Shown here: piece after piece, positions 6,817-14,346 of the stretch
How the letters are laid out: each line of letters starts with the position of its first letter
How positions within the stretch are numbered: position 1 is the first letter of the stretch
DNA from: CAURNT01 sp963526495
GTDB taxonomy: Bacteria; Fusobacteriota; Fusobacteriia; Fusobacteriales; Leptotrichiaceae
DNA length: 24,531 nt
Reading direction: 5' to 3'
NCBI GenBank assembly: GCA_963526495.1
Contig: CAURNT010000018.1
Span: 1 to 24,531, forward strand
Position numbers and translations under genes: made by a program
The notes under the pieces: generated by a model
Databases searched by the model: none
Seen by the model: the letters and a program-made list of their open reading frames with translations, nothing else
Told to the model about the DNA's origin: nothing

Positions 6817-7740
6817 ATGAATAATAATGTTATAAAAATAATAGAAGAAGTAGAAAAAATAAAAAAATTAAACTTTGCAGAAATTGCTGTAAATAAAATT
6901 TTAACAGATATAGATATATTAAGTATTATAGTATATTGTTATAAAAATAATATTGATATAATAGATGAAAGTTATGATATTAATTATGAGGAATTGCCAA
7001 CAGAATTTTTCAGTGATTCAGAAGTGATGGATTATTTAGAAAATTTTGATATAGAAAATGAAGACTATGGTGATGATGTTCTTAATTCTTTATCAAAAAT
7101 AGCATTAATAGAGAGTATTAAGAATACTCGTATAAATTTTTCCTTTTTGGATATTAAACAAGAAGCTATGTTAAGTTTAATAAGATTTAAAAATAATTTT
7201 TATGAAAAACTTTCACAAAGCTATACTTTAGAAAGTATAGAATATATATTTTCATATTTTGTTAAAAGAGATATATTAAAATATCAAAAAAAAGAATTAG
7301 AATCTAGTGAAGAAAAAGAATATATTTATCTTTTATATATTAAAATCCAAAGTGAATTAAATGATGGAGAAAAATTAGAAGAAATATTAAATAGAGTTGG
7401 AATTACTAATGAATATTATATAGAATTACAAAATATGTTTGGAATGAAAAACTTTACTTTAACTTATGATGAAGTTGTAGAAGAAATGGAAAAGGTTAAA
7501 AGAAAATATAATATAGCATTAACTACTTCAAAAATAAATTATTTAGAAGAAAATGCTTTGATTAAATATTTAGGTTTAGAAAAATCTGATTTAGAAGAAG
7601 AAAAAGTTAGTAAAGAAAATTTAAATAATTTAATAAAAAAAGCAATTTTTAAAATGTCTTTAATATTTGATATAACAATATTAAATGATTTAGAAAGAAT
7701 AAATTATGAGATGGAGGCAATAGATGCTAAACTTAACTAA
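6817..7740 (+). CDS. Degenerate sigma-70-like protein, role unknown
   Basis: This 307-residue cytosolic protein looks like a decayed or specialised sigma-70 factor. Residues ~25-52 resemble region 1.1 (a helix ending NNIDIIDE). Residues 108-128 match region 2.1-2.2: FLDIKQE followed by L and F at the spacings of FLDLIQEG...F in primary sigma factors. Residues ~168-207 resemble the region 3 helices. Residues ~216-253 resemble the region 4 helix-turn-helix, with TYDEV for TLEEV and KINYLEENALIKYL for RIRQIEAKALRKL. The aromatic -10-melting/recognition residues and the basic DNA-recognition residues are largely absent, and the distance between regions 2 and 4 is short. AGGAGGA lies directly before the ATG. 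The 3' end overlaps the Nif3 gene by 17 nt; in Firmicutes rpoD is often close to a nif3-like gene, which fits descent from rpoD. An anti-sigma, polymerase-binding or simply vestigial role is possible. Confidence 0.55.
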   Translation: MNNNVIKIIEEVEKIKKLNFAEIAVNKILTDIDILSIIVYCYKNNIDIIDESYDINYEELPTEFFSDSEVMDYLENFDIENEDYGDDVLNSLSKIALIESIKNTRINFSFLDIKQEAMLSLIRFKNNFYEKLSQSYTLESIEYIFSYFVKRDILKYQKKELESSEEKEYIYLLYIKIQSELNDGEKLEEILNRVGITNEYYIELQNMFGMKNFTLTYDEVVEEMEKVKRKYNIALTTSKINYLEENALIKYLGLEKSDLEEEKVSKENLNNLIKKAIFKMSLIFDITILNDLERINYEMEAIDAKLN

Positions 7741-8494
7741 TTTTATTCAAAAATTTGAAAAAAAATTTCCTAAAACTCTTGCAGAGACTTGGGATAATGT
7801 AGGCTTGATTATAGGACGTAAGAATATAAATTTAAAAAAAATATTAGTTTGTTTAGATGTTACTGAAAATGTTGTAGATAAAGCTGTTTTGGAAAATGTA
7901 GATTTAATAATAGCTCATCATCCTTTAATATTTTCAGGTCAAAAAACAATACTTGAAGATAATTTTTTAGGAAGAAAAATATTAAAATTGATAGAAAATA
8001 ATATATCAGTATACGGTGCACATACTAATGTAGATTCTGCTGATGGTGGTCTAAATGATTATGTTTTAGAAAAAATGGCTTTTAATGGTAAAAAATTAGA
8101 TTTTGAATTAAAACCTTTGAGATATTTTGAATTAGATGAATATATAGATATTGAAGATATTATATATAGAATAAAAGAAAATTTAAAAATAGATAATGTT
8201 AGATTAGCAAGGTCGTATAGAAAAAATAAAATAAAAAAAATTGCTATAACAACAGGAGCAGGAGATAGTTTTATACCTGAGGTAATTTCTAATGAAGTTG
8301 ATTTATTTATAACAGGTGATTTAAAACATCATATTTCACTTGATAGTATAGAAAGTGGTATACATTTATTAGATATAGATCATTATGGAAGTGAAAAATT
8401 AGTTTCTGATTTATTTGAAAAAGTTATAAAAGAAATAGATCCTAACATAGAAGTAATTAATTTTAATGATAAAGAAATATTTGAGTATTTTTAA
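7724..8494 (+). CDS. Nif3/DUF34 family metal-binding protein
   Basis: The 256-residue protein has the dinuclear-metal motifs of the Nif3-like family: AHHPLIF (His65, His66), AHTNVD (His100, Asp104), the GDLKHH stretch, and the C-terminal DHYGSEKL histidine/glutamate motif. Its length matches the short form (E. coli YbgI type) rather than the longer Firmicutes form with an inserted PII-like domain. The family is conserved but its substrate is not settled; the automatic label GTP cyclohydrolase I type 2 should be treated with caution. The ATG lies inside the last codons of the sigma-like gene, 17-nt overlap, with GGAGG upstream, so the two are translationally coupled. A terminator follows 45 nt after the stop. 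Confidence 0.9.
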   Translation: MLNLTNFIQKFEKKFPKTLAETWDNVGLIIGRKNINLKKILVCLDVTENVVDKAVLENVDLIIAHHPLIFSGQKTILEDNFLGRKILKLIENNISVYGAHTNVDSADGGLNDYVLEKMAFNGKKLDFELKPLRYFELDEYIDIEDIIYRIKENLKIDNVRLARSYRKNKIKKIAITTGAGDSFIPEVISNEVDLFITGDLKHHISLDSIESGIHLLDIDHYGSEKLVSDLFEKVIKEIDPNIEVINFNDKEIFEYF

Positions 8495-8538
8495 TTTTAT
8501 AAATAATTTGTATGAAAATAGTATTAAATTATTTAATC

Positions 8539-8574
8539 AAGGAATTACATTTTTAAGTGTAGTTCCTTATTTTT
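8539..8574 (+). terminator. Rho-independent terminator after the Nif3 gene
   Basis: A long stem (8539-8552 with 8555-8568, 14 pairs including two G-U) around a two-base loop, or a slightly larger loop with fewer pairs, is followed by A and five T (8570-8574). It ends the unit that starts at 4973. Confidence 0.75.
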
Positions 8575-8592
8575 ATATTTTATTTTTCTAAC

Positions 8593-8621
8593 TTGCTAAA
8601 AATATCAATTTAGTGTAAAAT
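8593..8621 (+). promoter_or_regulatory. Promoter of the RNase P RNA gene
   Basis: TTGCTA (8593-8598, 4/6) and TAAAAT (8616-8621, 5/6) are 17 bp apart. The predicted start, about 8628, coincides with the first base of the P1 helix of the RNA at 8629. Confidence 0.7.
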
Positions 8622-8628
8622 ATTTAAT

Positions 8629-8954
8629 GTTGGTATCCCAGCTAATCGCAAGGAAACTTGAGGAAAGTCCAAACTTCATAGAGCATGGAGGCAGTTAACG
8701 GCTGCTAAGAGTAATCTTAAGGAAAGTGCAACAGAAAGTAAACCGCCTATAAAGGTAAGGGTGAAAGTGTGAGGTAAGAGCTCACAATTGGTATAGGCAA
8801 CTATATCACTTGTAAACCCCTCCAGAAGCAAGAATGAGATAAAAGAATATGGGGCTGCTCGTCCTTCTTTTGGTTATTCGCTTGAGGGTATAAGTAATTA
8901 TACTCCTAGAAAAATGATTAGTTAATACAGAATTTGGCTTATAGGGGTGCCAAC
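8629..8954 (+). ncRNA. rnpB: RNase P RNA (M1 RNA)
   Basis: The ~326-nt RNA is the catalytic subunit of RNase P, which matures the 5' ends of tRNAs. The ends pair as an 11-bp P1 helix (GTTGGTATCCC at 8629-8639 with GGGGTGCCAAC at 8944-8954, two G-U). The conserved blocks occur in order: GAGGAAAGTCC, ACAGAAAGTAAACCGCC, GGTAAGGGTGAAA followed by GAGGTAAGAGCTCAC, GGGGCTGC, a GGTT that probably is the tRNA-CCA-binding L15 element near 8872, and ACAGAATTTGGCTTAT at the 3' side. The boundaries are set by P1 and agree with the promoter at 8593-8621. No terminator follows; hemW starts 22 nt downstream. Confidence 0.95.
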
Positions 8955-8976
8955 AATTTTTAATATAGAGGTTTTT

Positions 8977-10059
8977 ATGAAAAATATAGATGGTATATAT
9001 ATACACATACCTTTTTGTAATAAAAGATGTCATTATTGTGATTTTCATGTATTTATAAATATGAATGATAAAATTGATAAATATGTTGAATATTTGATAA
9101 AAGAAATAAAGTTGTATCCTAAATATAAGTATAATACTATATATTTTGGTGGAGGTACCCCATCGCTACTTTCTCAAAAACATATTGAAATGATATTGAA
9201 TGAATTAGAGTTTACTGAAGATGCAGAGATAACTTTAGAGTTAAATCCTAGTGATATGGATATAGAAAGATTATCAAATCTTAGAAAATCAGGGATAAAT
9301 AGACTAAGTATAGGTTTTCAAAGTTTTAATGATGAACTTTTAAAATTTATGAATAGAGATCATAGTTCTGATAAGGCAATAGAAACATTTTTAAATGCTA
9401 GAAAAGTAGGTTTTGATAATATATCTTTAGATTTAATATTTGGCATTCCAGGACAAAGTATGGAAATACTTGAAAATGATTTAAAAAAATTTATAGATCT
9501 TAGTCCAGAACATTTATCGATATATTCTCTTATTTGGGAGGAAGGAACTAATTTTACAAGAAGACTTAAAAAAGGCGAATTAAAAGAAATGGATGAAGAT
9601 TTAGAAGCAGATATGTTTATTAAAATAAATAGAGAATTAAAAAATGCAGGTTATAGTCATTATGAAATTTCATCTTTTTGTAAGAAAGGGTATAGAAGTA
9701 AACATAATATTAAATATTGGAATAATACAGAATATATAGGTGTAGGAGTTAATGCTACGAGTTTTTATAACCAAAAAAGATTTTCAAAAGTTAAAAGTTT
9801 GATTAAATATTATAGATTAATTGATGAAGGCATGATACCTATTAATGATGCGAGTCTAGAATTAGTAGATGAAGTTGAAAATAAAAATTTAAAATATATA
9901 TTAGGCTTAAGAATGCTAGAAGATGGTATTCCTTATGAAAAAGATGAAAGAATAGATAAGTTTATATTAAATGGTCTTATAGAAAAATTTGGTGATAGAA
10001 TAAGATTGACAGAAAAAGGAATGCTTTTGTCAAATGAGGTATTTGTAGAATTTGTGTAA
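8977..10059 (+). CDS. hemW: HemW-like radical SAM protein (putative heme chaperone)
   Basis: The 360-residue protein has the radical-SAM cluster CNKRCHYCDF (Cys14, Cys18, Cys21 binding a 4Fe-4S cluster), GGGTPS at 58-63 for S-adenosylmethionine binding, and a C-terminal HemN-like domain. The CDF ending of the cluster motif and the size are typical of HemW; such proteins are often labelled oxygen-independent coproporphyrinogen III oxidase, but HemW proteins studied so far bind or transfer heme. An in-frame GTG at 8947 lies inside the RNase P RNA P1 helix, so I choose the ATG at 8977 with AGAGGT upstream, where the conserved GIYIHIPFC begins promptly. It lies 22 nt after rnpB and 11 nt before the EamA transporter gene, probably on the rnpB transcript. 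Confidence 0.9.
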   Translation: MKNIDGIYIHIPFCNKRCHYCDFHVFINMNDKIDKYVEYLIKEIKLYPKYKYNTIYFGGGTPSLLSQKHIEMILNELEFTEDAEITLELNPSDMDIERLSNLRKSGINRLSIGFQSFNDELLKFMNRDHSSDKAIETFLNARKVGFDNISLDLIFGIPGQSMEILENDLKKFIDLSPEHLSIYSLIWEEGTNFTRRLKKGELKEMDEDLEADMFIKINRELKNAGYSHYEISSFCKKGYRSKHNIKYWNNTEYIGVGVNATSFYNQKRFSKVKSLIKYYRLIDEGMIPINDASLELVDEVENKNLKYILGLRMLEDGIPYEKDERIDKFILNGLIEKFGDRIRLTEKGMLLSNEVFVEFV

Positions 10060-10070
10060 AAGGAGAGAAT

Positions 10071-10940
10071 ATGATTAAAAATAGGTATCTTTTAGGTGTT
10101 TTTTTTATAATATTATCTGCAATAGGTTTTTCTACCTTGCAGATGTTAGTGAAATTGCTTCCGGATGTTTCTCTGGCAAGTAAATTATTTTTTAGAAATA
10201 TAATTATAACTATAATAACAGGTATTGTTATTAAATTTAGAGGATTAGAATTTAATGTTAATAAAGAAGATAGAAAATTATTATTTCTTAGAATAATTAC
10301 AGGGACTATAAGTCTTGCATTTAGTTTTTATACATTAAAGTTTATAACTCTAGCAGATTCAACTATACTTCAAAAGTTATCGTCAGTTATTATGCTTATA
10401 ATTTCTCATTATTTTTTTAATGAAAAGTTTACAAAATATCATTTAGTAGGATTAGTAACTGCTTTTTTAGGTGTTGTATTTATAATAAAGCCTGTTAGTT
10501 CAAGTATGAATATAGGATATATATTAGCGATATTTAGTGCCATTTTAACAGCAATTTCTTATAGCTCAATAAGAGCAATAGGAAGACGTGGTAATTTAGA
10601 TCCTATGCTTATAGTTTTTTATTTTTCTTTATTAAGCTGTATGATGTTTTTTCCTTTTATGTTAGTGAGTATACCAAGTATTACACCAAGACATTTATAT
10701 ACCTTACTAGCTATAGGTTTATTTGGCTCTATTGGTCAATATGGAATAACATTTGCATATAAGTTTGCAAGTTCTAAAGAAGTTGGAGTATTTGAGTATT
10801 CTCAAGTAATATTTTCATCTTTATTAGGTATAGTGTTTTTAAATGAAATACCTGATATATATAGTGTTATTGGTTATATATTGATAGTATTAGCTGGTAT
10901 AGGAATATATGTATATAATAATAAAATAAAAGAAGTTTAA
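10071..10940 (+). CDS. EamA/DMT-family transporter, substrate unknown
   Basis: The 289-residue membrane protein has about ten membrane segments arranged as two EamA repeats (residues ~8-140 and ~150-285), the layout of drug/metabolite transporters. The second repeat ends with the usual GYILIVLAGIGIYVY-type last helix, and the repeat boundary VFIIKP is typical. Substrates of such proteins include amino acids, nucleosides and cofactors; nothing here narrows the choice. The ATG follows AAAAGGAGAG. The gene is 11 nt after hemW and its stop codon lies inside a terminator hairpin. Confidence 0.88.
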   Translation: MIKNRYLLGVFFIILSAIGFSTLQMLVKLLPDVSLASKLFFRNIIITIITGIVIKFRGLEFNVNKEDRKLLFLRIITGTISLAFSFYTLKFITLADSTILQKLSSVIMLIISHYFFNEKFTKYHLVGLVTAFLGVVFIIKPVSSSMNIGYILAIFSAILTAISYSSIRAIGRRGNLDPMLIVFYFSLLSCMMFFPFMLVSIPSITPRHLYTLLAIGLFGSIGQYGITFAYKFASSKEVGVFEYSQVIFSSLLGIVFLNEIPDIYSVIGYILIVLAGIGIYVYNNKIKEV

Positions 10941-10953
10941 ATACTTCTTTTTT
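10928..10953 (+). terminator. Rho-independent terminator ending the rnpB-hemW-EamA unit
   Basis: AAAAGAAGT (10928-10936) pairs with ACTTCTTTT (10943-10951) around a 6-nt loop that contains the stop codon region, followed by further T. The stem includes the last codons of the transporter gene. Confidence 0.7.
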
Positions 10954-10994
10954 ATTTGTTTGTCAAAATATTTTTTGTTCAAACTAATTTCATA

Positions 10995-11015
10995 TTTTGA
11001 AATTATAATTCAAAA
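10995..11015. promoter_or_regulatory. AT-rich inverted repeat upstream of the metN promoter
   Basis: TTTTGAA (10995-11001) and TTCAAAA (11009-11015) are separated by seven bases, about 56 bp upstream of the -35 at 11071. It could be an operator, but short AT-only palindromes are common in this genome; a second AT-only pair lies at 11026-11034/11059-11067. The rest of the 10954-11070 gap shows no gene and no riboswitch I can recognise. Confidence 0.2.
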
Positions 11016-11070
11016 ATAATCTATATTTTAATTAAAATTAACTTTAAAATATTGAAATTAATTAAAAAAC

Positions 11071-11098
11071 TTGTAAGAAAAAAATATTGTGTTAAAAT
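11071..11098 (+). promoter_or_regulatory. Promoter of the metNIQ operon
   Basis: TTGTAA (11071-11076, 4/6) and TAAAAT (11093-11098, 5/6) are 16 bp apart, and a TGT triplet directly before the -10 forms an extended -10. The ATG of metN is 18 nt further on, leaving room for only a very short leader, so a leader riboswitch downstream of this start is excluded. Confidence 0.6.
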
Positions 11099-11116
11099 AT
11101 ATTTGGAGATGAGAAT

Positions 11117-11812
11117 ATGAAAGAAAAAGTTAGATTAATTAAATTAGAAAAAGTAAATAAAAAGTTTAAAGATTTTGAGATTAATATTGATTTTGAAATG
11201 TTTAAAGGAGAAATTTATGGTCTTATTGGAAAATCTGGTAGTGGTAAATCTAGCATATTAAAAATAATACAAGGTTTATTAAAATATGATGAAGGCAAAA
11301 TATATAAAAATGATAATTTAGAAATAAGTTATGTATTTCAAGAATTTAATTTATTGAATAATAAAACTGTATTTGAAAATGTTGCTTTACCATTGAGATT
11401 AAGAGGTAAATTTGAAAAAAATAAGGTAAACGAAGCTATAAAATTTGTTGGACTTGAAAATAGAAAAGAAATGTATATATCAAGTTTAAGTGGAGGAGAA
11501 AAACAAAGAGTAGGTATTGCTCGTGCTATCGTATCAAATCCTGATTTGATTTTATGTGATGAAGTTACAGCCTCTCTTGATAAGATAGTAAAAAATGAAA
11601 TTTTATTTTTATTCAAAAAAATAAATGAAAAATATGGTACAAGTATATTACTTGTAACTCATGAATTAGATGTTGCTAAAGTTTTATGTGATAGAGTTTC
11701 AGTTATAGAAAAAGGAAGTATACTTGAAACTTTTGATGTTGATAAGATTGATATAGAAAATATAGAAAAAAATTATTTAGATTATGTAAAAGAGGTACTA
11801 TTATGGAAATGA
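11117..11812 (+). CDS. metN: Methionine-type ABC transporter ATP-binding protein, short form
   Basis: The 231-residue ATPase has Walker A GKSGSGKS (38-45), Q-loop Gln75, signature LSGGE (124-128), Walker B LILCDE (144-149) and H-loop His182. It energises import by the MetI permease encoded next. E. coli-type MetN is ~340 residues with a C-terminal NIL/ACT-like domain that binds methionine and inhibits transport; here the protein ends right after the nucleotide-binding domain, so that control is absent. The assignment to MetN rests on the neighbouring MetI and MetQ, since the ATPase alone would be generic. GGAGATGAG precedes the ATG. The 3' end overlaps metI by ten nucleotides. Confidence 0.85.
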   Translation: MKEKVRLIKLEKVNKKFKDFEINIDFEMFKGEIYGLIGKSGSGKSSILKIIQGLLKYDEGKIYKNDNLEISYVFQEFNLLNNKTVFENVALPLRLRGKFEKNKVNEAIKFVGLENRKEMYISSLSGGEKQRVGIARAIVSNPDLILCDEVTASLDKIVKNEILFLFKKINEKYGTSILLVTHELDVAKVLCDRVSVIEKGSILETFDVDKIDIENIEKNYLDYVKEVLLWK

Positions 11813-12462
11813 CTTCTGAATTAATATTATCGATAAAAGATACAATAATTATGGTATCAATTCCTACACTTTGTGCAGTATTAATAGGAATACCTATAGG
11901 TTCTTTACTTTATTTAACTCGTCGTGGCTCTATTAAAGAAAATATATTTATATATGCACCACTTAATATATATGTAAATGTTGTTAGAAGCTTCCCTTTT
12001 TTGATTTTTGTGGTCGTTTTAATACCCTTAACTAGAATGGTGTTTGGGACAGCTTTTGGATTAATGCCAGCAGCCTTTCCTATATGTTTTATAGCGGTAG
12101 CACTTTACTCAAGATTTGTTGAACAATCTTTTCATGATGTAAATTATGGGATAATAGAAGCTGCTCTATCTATGAGAGCAAGTGTATTTCAAATTATATG
12201 GCATTTTCTTTTAGTTGAGGCAAGAAGTTCTTTAGTATTAGGACTAACATCATCTATTATTAGTTTCATATCTTATTCTACCGTTATGGGAATAGTTGGT
12301 GGAGGTGGTATAGGTGATTATGCTATGCGTTATGGTTATTATGAGTATAATTATAAACTAGTATATGAGGTTGTACTTATAATGATATTTATAGTATTTA
12401 CTATCCAATTTTTAGGTAACTATATATCAAAAAAAATAGATAAAAGAAGGAGAGATTTTTGA
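11803..12462 (+). CDS. metI: Methionine ABC transporter permease
   Basis: The 219-residue protein has five probable membrane segments and the cytoplasmic coupling motif EAALSMRASVFQIIWHFLL, the MetI version of the EAA loop that contacts the ATPase. Conserved segments such as VRSFPFLIFVVVLIPLTR and the GIVGGGGIGDYAMRYGY stretch are typical of MetI. I keep the ATG at 11803 (AGAGGT six nucleotides upstream) although an ATG at 11809 would give a classical ATGA overlap with metN. The gene overlaps metQ by one base (TGATG). It sits in the inner membrane and forms the importer with two MetN subunits. Confidence 0.92.
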   Translation: MEMTSELILSIKDTIIMVSIPTLCAVLIGIPIGSLLYLTRRGSIKENIFIYAPLNIYVNVVRSFPFLIFVVVLIPLTRMVFGTAFGLMPAAFPICFIAVALYSRFVEQSFHDVNYGIIEAALSMRASVFQIIWHFLLVEARSSLVLGLTSSIISFISYSTVMGIVGGGGIGDYAMRYGYYEYNYKLVYEVVLIMIFIVFTIQFLGNYISKKIDKRRRDF

Positions 12463-13238
12463 TGTTTAAAAAATTAATTTTAACAATAGCTATGGTATTT
12501 TCAACAATACTTTTAGCTAATGACAAAGAAATTAGAATTGCAGCTGCAGGATATCCTATGAATGAAATAGTTAAAATAGCAGCTAAAGATTTAGAAAAGA
12601 AAGGTTACGATGTAAAAATAACACTTCTTACAGATTATGTAACAGCTAATAAGGGATTAGCTGCTGGAGATTTTGATGCAAATTTCCATCAACATCAACC
12701 ATTTATGCAAGTTTTTAATGAAAAAAATAATGCAAATCTTGTTAAAGTTGAATCAGTTTATGATGTTTATGTAGGATTTTATTCAACAAAATATACAAAA
12801 AAATCACAAATACCTAATGGTGCTAAAGTAGCTATACCTAATGATCCAACTAACCAAGATAGAGCTTTAAGAATATTAGCTAAAGAAGGTTTAATTTCTT
12901 TAAAGAATAAAAATGGATTATATAATTTATCAGATGTTATAAACACTAAGAAAAATTTACAATTCTTAGCTATACCTATACCATCACTTGTACAAGCATA
13001 TAAAGAAGCAGATTTAGCATTTAACTGGCCATCACATATGTTAAAAATAGGAGTTCATGTTAAAGATGCTTTATTTACAGAAACTGATTCTAAAGGAAGA
13101 TATTCAATTATACTTGCTTCAAGAAAAGATAATGCTAATTCACAAAAAATTAAAGATTTAGCAAAAGCTATGCGTTCTGCTAGTGTAAAAAAATTCTTAA
13201 AAGATAATTATTCACAAGAAGGATACCCAGTATTCTAA
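12462..13238 (+). CDS. metQ: Periplasmic methionine-type substrate-binding protein (NlpA family)
   Basis: The 258-residue protein has a signal peptide (residues 1 to ~20, ending ILLA-ND) and then the NlpA/MetQ fold. Recognisable segments are the N-terminal IRIAAAGYPMNEI, DFDANFHQHQPF (ligand-contacting region), GAKVAIPNDPTNQDRALRILA and a C-terminal YSQEGYPVF. No cysteine follows the signal peptide, so it is predicted to be a soluble periplasmic protein rather than a lipoprotein, unlike many MetQ proteins. I choose the ATG at 12462 with AAGGAGAG upstream; the TTG at 12459 has no better signal. L-methionine, D-methionine or a related amino acid is the expected ligand by family; the specificity is not proven by sequence. 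Confidence 0.92.
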   Translation: MFKKLILTIAMVFSTILLANDKEIRIAAAGYPMNEIVKIAAKDLEKKGYDVKITLLTDYVTANKGLAAGDFDANFHQHQPFMQVFNEKNNANLVKVESVYDVYVGFYSTKYTKKSQIPNGAKVAIPNDPTNQDRALRILAKEGLISLKNKNGLYNLSDVINTKKNLQFLAIPIPSLVQAYKEADLAFNWPSHMLKIGVHVKDALFTETDSKGRYSIILASRKDNANSQKIKDLAKAMRSASVKKFLKDNYSQEGYPVF

Positions 13239-13264
13239 GAATAATGTATATTTAAACTGAAATT

Positions 13265-13290
13265 AAATGTGTCTATATGGCACATTTTTT
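13265..13290 (+). terminator. Rho-independent terminator of the metNIQ operon
   Basis: AAATGTG-T-C (13265-13273) pairs with G-G-CACATTT (13279-13287, one G-U) around a TATAT loop, followed by a T-run to 13290. Confidence 0.75.
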
Positions 13291-13333
13291 ATTAAATATA
13301 TATTTGTTTTAGTTAGTAATTTATTTTAAAAAA

Positions 13334-13342
13334 TGATATAAT
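13334..13342 (+). promoter_or_regulatory. Extended -10 promoter of the 13367-24494 operon
   Basis: TGATATAAT (13334-13342) is a perfect extended -10 element. The best -35 candidate (TTAGTA, 13313-13318) is weak, consistent with an extended -10 promoter. The first ATG is 25 nt downstream with AAAGGGG before it. Confidence 0.55.
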
Positions 13343-13366
13343 ATTAATTATTTAGAAAGGGGAAAT

Positions 13367-14335
13367 ATGGTAGATAGGTATAGGTTAGATAAATTTTTTA
13401 GAACACTTGTTAAATCAAATTTCAAGTTTACAAGAACAGTTAAATCTGAATTTATTTCACTTAATGATTTTGAGAAAGAAGAAGTTTATAGATTTTTGAA
13501 AGAAAATAATAAGAAAGAAAATGTTAAAGAATTTGTAAAAAAAATATATATAGAAAAATATTTTGAAGATAGGAATTTGTGGATAGATAATTTTATTTTT
13601 GATATATCTAAGGTTAAATTTATAGAAATTGATGAAAGTAGGTATGAAAAAATATATGTAACTACAGATATTCATGGATATTTTAATTTATTTATGAAAC
13701 TTTTAAGAAAAATAAGACTTAGGAAAACTAGAGATTTATTAATCATAATGGGAGATAGTTGTGATAAAGGTGTAAAAAGTTATGAACTTTATAAAAAATA
13801 TATAGATTTAATATCTGAAGGATATGAAATCATACATATATTTGGTAATCATGAAGATATGTTATATAAGTCTATGACAAATGAAGAGATGCGTAAGCAT
13901 TGGATTGATAAAAATTCAGGTATAGATACAGAAATATCTTTTTTTAATAATATTAACAAAGTTAAAAGAGGATATAATAAATGGTTTAAAGAAAATAAAA
14001 TTACATTTACATCAACAGTTTCTTGGTTTAAAAATTATTTAGAATTAATGCCTGATATTGTAGTGGGTAAAGAAAATATTTTTGTACATTCGTTCTATAA
14101 TGATGAACTAAGTTTAGAAAATCAATCTAAGAGATATTTAATGTGGGAAAGAAGAATAGAATTTTCACATAATTATACAAATAAAAATATATATTTTGGA
14201 CATACTCCAAATAAAGAAGGGAAAATAATTAGTTATCCTTATTCTTATTATAATTTAGATACAGGCTGCTATATTACTAAGGTATTAGCTTGTATTGAAA
14301 TTAAAACTAAAAAAGAGATTTATGTAAAAATATAG
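13367..14335 (+). CDS. Calcineurin-like (PPP-type) metallophosphoesterase
   Basis: The 322-residue protein carries the phosphoesterase motifs in order: TTDIHG (Asp101, His103; GDxHG variant with Thr for the first Gly), GDSCDKG (Asp130, Asp133; GDxxDRG), GNHE (160-163), a further metal-binding histidine in FVHSF and a late GHTP. The first ~95 residues are a helical basic extension with no recognised domain. The family includes serine/threonine phosphatases and diadenosine tetraphosphatases, and the substrate cannot be chosen from sequence. It has no signal peptide, so it is cytosolic. It is the first gene of the long polA-polC operon, 11 nt before the thioredoxin-like gene. Confidence 0.8.
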   Translation: MVDRYRLDKFFRTLVKSNFKFTRTVKSEFISLNDFEKEEVYRFLKENNKKENVKEFVKKIYIEKYFEDRNLWIDNFIFDISKVKFIEIDESRYEKIYVTTDIHGYFNLFMKLLRKIRLRKTRDLLIIMGDSCDKGVKSYELYKKYIDLISEGYEIIHIFGNHEDMLYKSMTNEEMRKHWIDKNSGIDTEISFFNNINKVKRGYNKWFKENKITFTSTVSWFKNYLELMPDIVVGKENIFVHSFYNDELSLENQSKRYLMWERRIEFSHNYTNKNIYFGHTPNKEGKIISYPYSYYNLDTGCYITKVLACIEIKTKKEIYVKI

Positions 14336-14346
14336 TGGAGGATAAA

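Noticed and set aside
8899..8904. TATACT within rnpB as a possible hemW promoter -10
   Set aside because: No -35 at a usable distance (the TTGAGG upstream leaves only 11 bp), and no extended -10 element.
8947..8976. Upstream GTG start for hemW
   Set aside because: It lies inside the P1 helix of RNase P RNA, and the ATG at 8977 has a proper Shine-Dalgarno and the family N-terminus.
8806..9048. Open frame on the minus strand across the rnpB 3' part and the hemW start
   Set aside because: It overlaps a clearly recognised structural RNA and a conserved gene start.
10954..11070. SAM (S-box) riboswitch or T-box before metN
   Set aside because: The region is almost pure A and T without the conserved G/C-containing cores of these elements, and the promoter lies after it, directly before the gene.
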